NCBI RefSeq assembly: GCF_010882125.1
Contig: NZ_JAAGVZ010000007.1
Span: 1-64,000 of the forward strand
DNA: 64,000 nt
Reading direction: 5' to 3'
Source of the DNA: Peribacillus alkalitolerans
GTDB taxonomy: Bacteria; Bacillota; Bacilli; Bacillales; DSM-1321
Numbering within the stretch: the stretch's first letter is position 1; each line of letters starts with the position of its first letter. Below the pieces are notes generated by a model. The model was given only the letters and a program-made list of their open reading frames with translations, had not been told where the DNA came from and searched no databases. The position numbers and the translations under genes are program-made. Shown in pieces: positions 57,141 to 64,000 of the stretch.

Positions 57141-59057
57141 TTGCGAGTTTCCAATGTAACCGTTAGGAAAAGGTTATTCATTGCATTATTGGTCGGGTTG
57201 TTTATTTTTTTAATCATTGACGTCCGCTTAGGGTATGTACAGTTTTTTCTAGGGAATACGCTGACTGACAAGGCAAAGGATTCTTGGAGCAGGAACATAA
57301 CATTTGAAGCGAAAAGAGGAGAAATTCTTGATAGAAATGGTGTGGCATTAGCTACAAATATCAGTGCGCCAACCGTCTATGTGGTACCAAGACAGGTGGA
57401 AGATCCAGTTGCAACGTCAGAAAAGCTGGCAGTGGCTTTAAATGTTCAAAAGGACAAGATTTATAAACAAATAACTTTACAAGAGGTAAATGTACGAATT
57501 AAAGAAGGTAGAAAGATATCTCATGAAAAAGCGAAAGAAATAAAAGCTTTGGAACTAAAAGGTGTATATATTGCCGAGGATTCTAAACGACATTACCCTT
57601 ACGGTGAATATTTATCCCATGTTCTAGGATTTACAGGCATCGATAATCAGGGGTTAATGGGGATCGAATTATCCTATGACGAGCAATTAAAAGGTGAAAA
57701 AGGCTATGTTCAGTTCTATTCCGATGCGAAAGGAAAAAGAATGGAGAATATGGCAGATGATTATGTAGCTCCTAAAGACGGAGCTAATTTAAAACTGACA
57801 ATCGACAGCAAAATCCAAACGATCATGGAAAGGGAATTGGATATTGCTGAAGCTACCTATAATCCAGATGGTATCATTGGAATCGCGATGAATCCTAATA
57901 ATGGTGAAATCCTTGCTATGAGCAGTAGACCGACCTTCCATCCGTCAAAATATCAAAATGTACCTCAAGAGATATACAATCGGAACCTTCCTGTTTGGAG
58001 TACCTATGAGCCTGGATCGACATTCAAAATTATTACGCTTGCTGCAGCCTTGGAAGAAAAAAAGGTTAGCCTAGAGCATGATCATTTTTACGATTCAGGT
58101 CGTGTAGAAGTAGCGGGTGCATCCCTTCGCTGTTGGAAGAGGGGTGGTCATGGAAGCCAAACCTTTCTAGAAGTTGTTCAAAACTCATGCAATCCTGGTT
58201 TTGTTGAATTAGGTAACCGTGTAGGGAAAGAAAAACTATTCGAATACATTAAAGACTTCGGTTTTGGTCAAAAGACAGGTATTGACTTACAAGGAGAAGG
58301 TACAGGTATCATGTTCGATATGAAGCGAGTAGGCCCAGTTGAGCATGCCACCACTGCATTCGGTCAAGGTGTATCAGTGACTCCGATTCAGCAAGTGGCA
58401 GCTGTTTCGGCAGCCGTAAATGGTGGTACACTTTATACGCCATATATTGCTAAGGAGTTAGTAGACTCAAAAACTGGGGAAGTTCTGATGAGAAAAACAC
58501 CAGAAGCGAAAAGAAAAGTCATTTCCGAGGAAACTTCAAAAAAAATACGCTTGGCTTTGGAGTCAGTGGTTGCAAAAGGTTCGGGTAAAGGAGCCTATAT
58601 CGATTCCTATCGTGTAGGTGGGAAGACCGGAACGGCTCAAAAAGTTAAAGACGGTCGGTATATGGAAAATAACCACATAGTTTCTTTCATTGGATTTGCC
58701 CCTGCTGATGATCCTCAAGTCGTCATATATATTGCGGTTGATAATCCAAAAGGAACTGTTCAATTTGGTGGGGTCGTAGCTGCTCCAATCGTTGGTAATA
58801 TCATGGAGGATTCCTTACATGCATTAGGGGTTAAGCCTCGAAAAAACCAAATTGAAAAAGAAACTACTTGGCTAGATCCTATCATGGTGGAAGTGCCGGA
58901 GATGGTAGGCATGACTACAAAACAACTACAGACTCAATTATATTCCTTGAAATTAGATATTGCAGGAAGTGGTACAAAGGTGGTTAAACAAGCCCCAGAA
59001 GCAGGTGTTAAAGTGAAGGAAGGTTCGACAATAAGAATATATCTTGGCGATGAATAA
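57141..59057 (+). CDS. spoVD: Stage V sporulation protein D (class B PBP)
   Basis: Transpeptidase that builds spore cortex with the SEDS protein SpoVE. 638 residues from a TTG at 57141, 6 nt after GGGGGTG; this gives the B. subtilis-like start MRVSNVTVRKRL. Motifs: SxxK in EPGSTFKII, SxN in QNSCNPGF and KTG in GKTGTAQ, and one C-terminal PASTA domain (VEVPEMVGMTTKQLQ). An in-frame ATG at 57126 lies before the ribosome site. Confidence 0.95.
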   Translation: MRVSNVTVRKRLFIALLVGLFIFLIIDVRLGYVQFFLGNTLTDKAKDSWSRNITFEAKRGEILDRNGVALATNISAPTVYVVPRQVEDPVATSEKLAVALNVQKDKIYKQITLQEVNVRIKEGRKISHEKAKEIKALELKGVYIAEDSKRHYPYGEYLSHVLGFTGIDNQGLMGIELSYDEQLKGEKGYVQFYSDAKGKRMENMADDYVAPKDGANLKLTIDSKIQTIMERELDIAEATYNPDGIIGIAMNPNNGEILAMSSRPTFHPSKYQNVPQEIYNRNLPVWSTYEPGSTFKIITLAAALEEKKVSLEHDHFYDSGRVEVAGASLRCWKRGGHGSQTFLEVVQNSCNPGFVELGNRVGKEKLFEYIKDFGFGQKTGIDLQGEGTGIMFDMKRVGPVEHATTAFGQGVSVTPIQQVAAVSAAVNGGTLYTPYIAKELVDSKTGEVLMRKTPEAKRKVISEETSKKIRLALESVVAKGSGKGAYIDSYRVGGKTGTAQKVKDGRYMENNHIVSFIGFAPADDPQVVIYIAVDNPKGTVQFGGVVAAPIVGNIMEDSLHALGVKPRKNQIEKETTWLDPIMVEVPEMVGMTTKQLQTQLYSLKLDIAGSGTKVVKQAPEAGVKVKEGSTIRIYLGDE

Positions 59058-59086
59058 TAATCAGTATAGAATAGTACTCGAATGTA

Positions 59087-59119
59087 AAAGCGGCTGATTG
59101 TAAACCAGCCGCTTTGTTT
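59087..59119 (+). terminator. Terminator after spoVD
   Basis: AAAGCGGCTG / CAGCCGCTTT stem followed by GTTTC; T run short. Confidence 0.7.
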
Positions 59120-59254
59120 CAATTTATGAACCCAGGGGAATGTAAAATGTTAGTGCGGGATTAAATATGTTACTCCTATCACATAGCACTCTGACTATTT
59201 TTGGGGTAAAATATAGAATGTACGAAAGTGCCCATGTTGAAAGGAATTGAAAGA

Positions 59255-60724
59255 ATGAAGTTACATACGTTATTAAAAGCCCTTCCTTCGTTTAAGGATG
59301 AGATTGTTGAAAATCCAGATATCATTTCTGTTGAAAACGACAATCGAAAGATAAAAGAGGGCAGCTTATTTATTTGTATTAAAGGGTATACAGTTGATGG
59401 GCATCAATTTGCCGCTGATGCAGTTAAAAAAGGTGCTGTGGCAGTTGTTGCAGAAAGACCAGTGGAAGTGGATGTCCCTGTCATTATCGTTAAAGATACG
59501 ATGAGAACAATGGCTATACTTGCAGATACGTTCTATCACCATCCAACCCAAAGATTACGTCTAATTGGAATAACAGGAACGAATGGAAAGACTACGACCA
59601 GTCACTTGATTGAAAAGATCTTCAATGATCATCATCAGAAAACTGGCTTAATCGGTACTATGTATACAAAGATTGGTGAGAGTATTAAAGAAACAAAAAA
59701 TACGACACCAGATAGCGTTACATTACAGAAAATCTTTGCAGAAATGATCGATGAACAAGTAGAAACAGCTATTATGGAAGTATCTTCACATGCTTTAGAG
59801 CTAGGGAGAGTCCATGGCTGTGATTATGATATAGCAGTGTTTACAAATTTAACCCAGGACCACCTAGATTTCCATAAAACAATGGAACGGTATAAGTTTG
59901 CAAAATCGCTTCTTTTTTCCCAGCTTGGTAACACATTTGTGGATGGAAGGCAAAAATTTGCTGTCTTGAATGCTGATGATCCTGCATCAGAAGATTTCAA
60001 AAAATGGACTGCTGCACATGTCTTGACGTACGGAATAGATAATGATGCAGATGTATTGGCTAAAAACATATTGATTACTTCTAGTGGTACACAATTTTCG
60101 TTGGTTACACCATTTGGTGAGTTAGACGTAAGAATGAAACTTATCGGTAAATTTAGCGTCTATAATGTACTGGCGGCTATTTCTGTGTCAATATGCTCTG
60201 GTTTACCCCTTGCTTCAATTGTGCAATCGATTGAAGATGTAAAAGGAGTGTCAGGGAGATTCGAAGCAGTGGATGCTGGTCAAGATTTTTCAGTAATTGT
60301 AGATTATGCCCATACGCCCGATAGTTTGGAAAATGTACTTCGTACTGTTAAGGACTTTGCGAAAAACCGCATCACAGTAATTGTTGGATGTGGAGGGGAC
60401 AGAGATAAAACAAAGCGTCCATTAATGGCACAAATCGCATGTGAATTTGCAGATAAAGCAATCTTCACATCCGACAATCCAAGAAGTGAGGATCCACTAG
60501 AGATTCTGAAGGATATGGAAGCCGGAGTACAAGGAAAGCCTTATCAGCTGATTCCTGACAGAAAAGATGCCATATTCCATGCCATCAATGGAGCTCAAAC
60601 AGGAGAAGTCATTGTCATTGCAGGGAAAGGCCATGAAACCTATCAACAAATAGGCGATAAAATTTTTGACTTCGATGATAGAGTCGTTTCATTAGAAGCC
60701 ATAAAGAATAAAAAATCTAAATAA
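59255..60724 (+). CDS. murE: UDP-MurNAc-tripeptide synthetase MurE, meso-DAP type
   Basis: Adds the third amino acid to the peptidoglycan stem. ATP site [14 protein letters not shown] and the specificity motif SDNPRSEDP are present; DNPR indicates meso-diaminopimelate. ATG at 59255 ([12 protein letters not shown]) follows AAAGGAA and gives 489 residues, matching B. subtilis; an in-frame ATG at 59228 is earlier. Confidence 0.96.
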   Translation: MKLHTLLKALPSFKDEIVENPDIISVENDNRKIKEGSLFICIKGYTVDGHQFAADAVKKGAVAVVAERPVEVDVPVIIVKDTMRTMAILADTFYHHPTQRLRLIGITGTNGKTTTSHLIEKIFNDHHQKTGLIGTMYTKIGESIKETKNTTPDSVTLQKIFAEMIDEQVETAIMEVSSHALELGRVHGCDYDIAVFTNLTQDHLDFHKTMERYKFAKSLLFSQLGNTFVDGRQKFAVLNADDPASEDFKKWTAAHVLTYGIDNDADVLAKNILITSSGTQFSLVTPFGELDVRMKLIGKFSVYNVLAAISVSICSGLPLASIVQSIEDVKGVSGRFEAVDAGQDFSVIVDYAHTPDSLENVLRTVKDFAKNRITVIVGCGGDRDKTKRPLMAQIACEFADKAIFTSDNPRSEDPLEILKDMEAGVQGKPYQLIPDRKDAIFHAINGAQTGEVIVIAGKGHETYQQIGDKIFDFDDRVVSLEAIKNKKSK

Positions 60725-60824
60725 ATATTACAAAATAGAACGAGTGTGAAAATTACATGTATATAGAGATTATGAATGAACAAAACAATAGATTTGCAGC
60801 TGTGGAGAAAGGTGGGGAATTACT

Positions 60825-61802
60825 ATGTTAGAACAAGTGATGTTTTTTACAATCATTGCTGGATTCCTCATTACAGTGTTACTTTCTCCTATTTTCATCC
60901 CCTTTCTAAGGCGGTTGAAATTCGGTCAAAGCATAAGGGAGGAAGGGCCTAAATCCCATCAGAAAAAGTCGGGTACCCCAACCATGGGTGGTATCGTCAT
61001 CTTAATATCAGTAACGGTATCGACATTAGTGATGATTGGGAAGTTTTCTGAACCTTCCACTAAAATGTACCTATTACTCCTTGTTACATTAGGATTTGGT
61101 TTATTAGGATTTTTAGATGATTTCATTAAAGTCGTTTTGAAGCGGAATTTGGGTTTGACTTCACTACAGAAATTGATAGGTCAAATTATTATAGCAATTA
61201 TTTTTTATTGGATTTATAAGGATACTGAAGGGTTTTTACCTCATATTGGGATTCCAGGCACTGATCTAGAATTCAATATTGGATGGCTTTATGTCGTATT
61301 CATCATTTTTTGGCAAGTGGGCTTTTCAAATGCAGTCAACTTGACTGATGGGTTGGATGGATTAGTTTCGGGTACTGCCGCAATCGCATTTGGTGCCTAT
61401 GCTGTGTTAGCTTGGAATCAAGCGCAATACGATGTAGCACTCTTTTCAGTTGCTGTTGTAGGTGCAGTTTTAGGTTTCTTAGTATTTAATGCTCACCCAG
61501 CAAAAGTATTCATGGGTGATACTGGTTCCCTAGCTTTAGGGGGAGCATTAGCTACCGTAGCACTATTAACAGATTTAGAATTATTACTTGTGATAATCGG
61601 TGGTGTATTCGTCATCGAAACTCTTTCCGTTATGTTACAAGTTGCTTCATTTAAAATGACAGGAAAACGCATTTTCAAAATGAGCCCCTTGCACCATCAT
61701 TATGAATTAGTAGGGTGGTCTGAGTGGAGGGTCGTCGTTACATTCTGGACAGTCGGCCTATTATTTGCTGTTTTAGGAATCTATTTAGAGGTGTGGTTAT
61801 AA
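60825..61802 (+). CDS. mraY: Phospho-MurNAc-pentapeptide translocase MraY
   Basis: 325-residue, ten-helix membrane enzyme forming lipid I on undecaprenyl phosphate. Catalytic motifs: [27 protein letters not shown] (Asp pair) and the HHH loop [14 protein letters not shown] at 60825 follows AAAGGTGGGG. murD starts at the next base after its stop. Confidence 0.97.
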   Translation: MLEQVMFFTIIAGFLITVLLSPIFIPFLRRLKFGQSIREEGPKSHQKKSGTPTMGGIVILISVTVSTLVMIGKFSEPSTKMYLLLLVTLGFGLLGFLDDFIKVVLKRNLGLTSLQKLIGQIIIAIIFYWIYKDTEGFLPHIGIPGTDLEFNIGWLYVVFIIFWQVGFSNAVNLTDGLDGLVSGTAAIAFGAYAVLAWNQAQYDVALFSVAVVGAVLGFLVFNAHPAKVFMGDTGSLALGGALATVALLTDLELLLVIIGGVFVIETLSVMLQVASFKMTGKRIFKMSPLHHHYELVGWSEWRVVVTFWTVGLLFAVLGIYLEVWL

Positions 61803-63155
61803 TTGAAAGAAACTACTAAATTTCTACGAAAAAAAGTATTGGTACTAGGTCTGGCAAAGAGTGGGGTATCTGCTGCTTCACTTTTACATAAGTTAGGTGC
61901 TTTTGTGACAGTAAATGATAAAAAGCCTATTTCTGAAAATCCTGAAGCTCAAGGTCTGCTTGAGCAAGGGATAAAAGTGATTTGTGGTGATCATCCAATC
62001 GAACTGTTGGACGAAGGGTTTCAATTTATCGTTAAGAATCCAGGTATCCCTTATACCAATCCGTTGGTTGATGGCGCAATCAAAAAGGGAATTCCAGTTT
62101 ATACGGAAGTGGAATTAGCTTATCTAATAAGTAAAGCTCCGTTTATAGGAATTACTGGGACGAATGGTAAAACAACCACGACCACTTTAATTCATGAAAT
62201 GTTGGAACGGGGAGGAAAGAACCCATTAATTGCAGGTAACATTGGGACTGTTGCTTCAGGTGTAGCTGAAACGGCAGAATCATACAACAATATTGTCATC
62301 GAACTTTCTTCTTTTCAATTAATGGGAATTGAAGAATTCAGACCTTCCATTGCTGTATTAACCAACCTTTATGATGCCCACTTAGATTATCATTCCAGCA
62401 AGCAGGAATATGCACAGGCTAAAGGGAAAATAACGGTAAACCAGACAGAAGAAGATTATGTTGTGTATAATGCCGACCAATCAGATGTCAGGGAACTAGT
62501 AATCCATTCAAAAGCAGAGCATGTACCATTTTCAACAGAAACCATTTTAGAAAATGGGGCATATGTACAAGAAGGCTATGTGATGTTCCGTGGAGAAAAG
62601 ATCTTATCTGTAAGGGATATTGCATTGCCCGGAAAACATAATCTTGAGAATATCTTAGCTGCAGTTGCAGTCAGTAAATTAAAAGGCGTTGACAATAGAG
62701 CTATTTTAGAAGTGCTGCAAACCTTCCATGGTGTAAAGCACAGACTTCAATATGTAGCAACGATTGCGGATCGTAAATTCTTTAATGATTCCAAGGCTAC
62801 TAATATACTAGCAGCTACAAAAGCCCTTACTTCATTTGAGGAACCCGTGATCCTACTAGCAGGTGGCCTTGACCGTGGAAATGAATTTGATGAACTCAAG
62901 CCTGCTTTAGCACATGTAAAAGCAATTGTTACATTTGGCCAGACTGCAAAAAAAATTGAGAGAGTAGCAAAAGAAGTAGGAATAACGAACATAAAATATG
63001 TCGATAATGTTGAAAAGGCTGTTCCAGTCGCTTTCGAACTTTCTGATCCAGGGGATATAATTCTCTTATCACCAGCTTGTGCAAGCTGGGATCAGTATAA
63101 AACTTTTGAAGTTCGGGGAGACATGTTTATGGAGGCTGTGCATAAACTGAACTAA
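61803..63155 (+). CDS. murD: UDP-MurNAc-L-alanine:D-glutamate ligase MurD
   Basis: Adds D-Glu to UDP-MurNAc-L-Ala. ATP-binding [14 protein letters not shown], the conserved His/Asn core [10 protein letters not shown] and the C-terminal domain GLDRGNEFD are present. TTG start at 61803 just after the mraY stop, with GAGGTG in the mraY end. 450 residues is normal. Confidence 0.96.
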   Translation: MKETTKFLRKKVLVLGLAKSGVSAASLLHKLGAFVTVNDKKPISENPEAQGLLEQGIKVICGDHPIELLDEGFQFIVKNPGIPYTNPLVDGAIKKGIPVYTEVELAYLISKAPFIGITGTNGKTTTTTLIHEMLERGGKNPLIAGNIGTVASGVAETAESYNNIVIELSSFQLMGIEEFRPSIAVLTNLYDAHLDYHSSKQEYAQAKGKITVNQTEEDYVVYNADQSDVRELVIHSKAEHVPFSTETILENGAYVQEGYVMFRGEKILSVRDIALPGKHNLENILAAVAVSKLKGVDNRAILEVLQTFHGVKHRLQYVATIADRKFFNDSKATNILAATKALTSFEEPVILLAGGLDRGNEFDELKPALAHVKAIVTFGQTAKKIERVAKEVGITNIKYVDNVEKAVPVAFELSDPGDIILLSPACASWDQYKTFEVRGDMFMEAVHKLN

Positions 63156-63415
63156 GAGCTTGTATTAGAAGACGGACGAACGTCCGGGGCAGCAACAGTT
63201 ACTAGAGACTAAACAGTTAAAACATGTCTCTTATTCATTCAACAAGAAGGCAACCAAGATAGAGAAGCTGACCCAGCAGTGTTTAAATCCCACATACCAT
63301 CAGAGTAGATTAGTCTTTGATGGATCAGGTGTTTCTACATTGTGTTGTGTCCGCTTCTTTTTGTTTTTTCTTATACTTAGAACAAGCTCTAATCTAGACT
63401 AGAGGTGTAACGGTC
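63156..63415 (+). other. murD-spoVE spacer
   Basis: 260 bp without a gene. CATACCATC at about 63293 resembles a sigma-E -10 element, but I could not pair it with a clear -35. A small GGACG..CGTCC stem lies near 63172-63187. Confidence 0.3.
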
Positions 63416-64000
63416 GTGCCCTTAAAAAAATCAAACCCAGATTTTATATTAATCATCGTCACTTTGTCCTTACTATCGATCGGACTAATCATGGTCTATA
63501 GCGCTTCCGCAATATGGGCTACCTACAAATTTGACGATTCCTTCTTTTTTGCGAAAAGGCAAGTCCTCTTTGCAGGTGTTGGTATACTGGCGATGTTTTT
63601 TATCATGAACATTGACTATTGGACTTGGCGGACTTGGGCAAAGGTGATTATCATCATCTGTTTTATCTTACTAGTCCTAGTTTTAATACCCGGCATTGGG
63701 GTTTGGAGAAATGGTTCTAGAAGCTGGATTGGAATAGGAGCTTTTGCAATCCAACCTTCTGAATTCATGAAGTTGGCCATGATTGCTTTTCTGGCAAAAT
63801 TCCTTTCTGAAAGGCAAAAGTACATTACCTCATTTAAGAAAGGGCTAGTTCCTTCGCTTTCTTTAGTATTTTTAGCATTTGGAATGATTATGTTACAACC
63901 GGATTTAGGAACTGGAACAGTTATGGTTGGAACATGTGTAGTCATGATCTTTATCTCGGGTGCCAGAATTAGTCACTTCGTAGGATTAGGATTAATTGGG
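63416..64000 (+). CDS. spoVE: Stage V sporulation protein E, 5' part only
   Basis: SEDS-family peptidoglycan polymerase for the spore cortex, partner of SpoVD. GTG start at 63416 behind AGAGGTG. The first 195 codons read MPLKKSNPDFILIIVTLSLL, then LIMVYSASAIWATYK, RNGSRSWIGIGAFAIQPSEF and LQPDLGTGTVMVG, all SEDS motifs. The window ends inside the gene. In B. subtilis murG follows. Confidence 0.92.
   Translation, partial: MPLKKSNPDFILIIVTLSLLSIGLIMVYSASAIWATYKFDDSFFFAKRQVLFAGVGILAMFFIMNIDYWTWRTWAKVIIIICFILLVLVLIPGIGVWRNGSRSWIGIGAFAIQPSEFMKLAMIAFLAKFLSERQKYITSFKKGLVPSLSLVFLAFGMIMLQPDLGTGTVMVGTCVVMIFISGARISHFVGLGLIG

Noticed and set aside
63156-63415. Possible riboswitch or T-box before spoVE
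   Set aside because: No T-box motif, specifier stem or terminator was found.

Overview
The window is a low-GC chromosomal segment from an aerobic endospore-forming member of the Bacillaceae. Most products read as orthologues of Bacillus subtilis proteins, in nearly the order of the speA-yktA-yktB-yla-cta-ylb-mra/mur region of that genome. Spore genes (ylaJ, ylbD, ylbJ, ylbO/rsfA type, spoVD, spoVE), the bacillithiol gene bshC and a caa3-type cytochrome c oxidase all point the same way. Species cannot be fixed from sequence reading alone. I saw no rRNA, tRNA, CRISPR array or prophage.

Layout. 1-12.9 kb: speA (arginine decarboxylase), a nitronate monooxygenase-like gene, yktA, yktB, ykzI, suhB, ylaF, typA, ylaH, an unknown gene, ylaI, ylaL, ylaJ, ylaK (PIN-PhoH ATPase), ylaN. 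13-18 kb: ftsW and pycA. 17.9-27 kb: heme A and caa3 oxidase block (ctaA divergent from ctaB-ctaCDEF, then ctaG and a ctaM/DUF420 gene). A decayed transposase and an interspersed repeat lie between ctaF and ctaG. 27-45 kb: the ylb cluster (ylbC, D, E, F, G, rsmD, coaD, ylbJ, K, L and tmcAL) mixed with genes I do not recognise. Between coaD and ylbJ sits a gene made largely of about 60 acidic TPEAE-type hexapeptides, with a frame-disrupted 3' end. 45-52 kb: ylbN-rpmF, an enoyl-CoA hydratase-like gene, an rsfA-type regulator, ylbP, panE, a DUF3397 gene, bshC. 52.7-64 kb: the division and wall cluster mraZ-rsmH-ftsL-pbpB, spoVD, murE, mraY, murD and the first 195 codons of spoVE, which runs off the window.

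How the parts work together. PycA feeds oxaloacetate to the TCA cycle. CtaA and CtaB make heme A, CtaC-F form the terminal oxidase, and CtaG and the DUF420 protein assist its assembly. CoaD makes dephospho-CoA, PanE makes pantoate upstream of it, and BshC completes bacillithiol. MurE (meso-DAP type motif), MraY and MurD make lipid I precursors used by FtsW/PBP2B at the septum and by SpoVE/SpoVD in the forespore.

The most notable non-genic structure is two families of interspersed repeats. Family A is flanked by GTTGATT-type inverted ends: one 129-bp copy and two copies of 187 bp each. Family B begins exactly at or within 2 nt of the stop codon of its host gene at three places (speA, the 34978-35367 gene, pbpB). 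Upstream of mraZ there is a phased array of GTGG boxes at about 10-bp spacing that fits an MraZ operator. The TPEAE repeat gene and the repeat families are the best candidates for something undescribed; the rest is a conserved core region.
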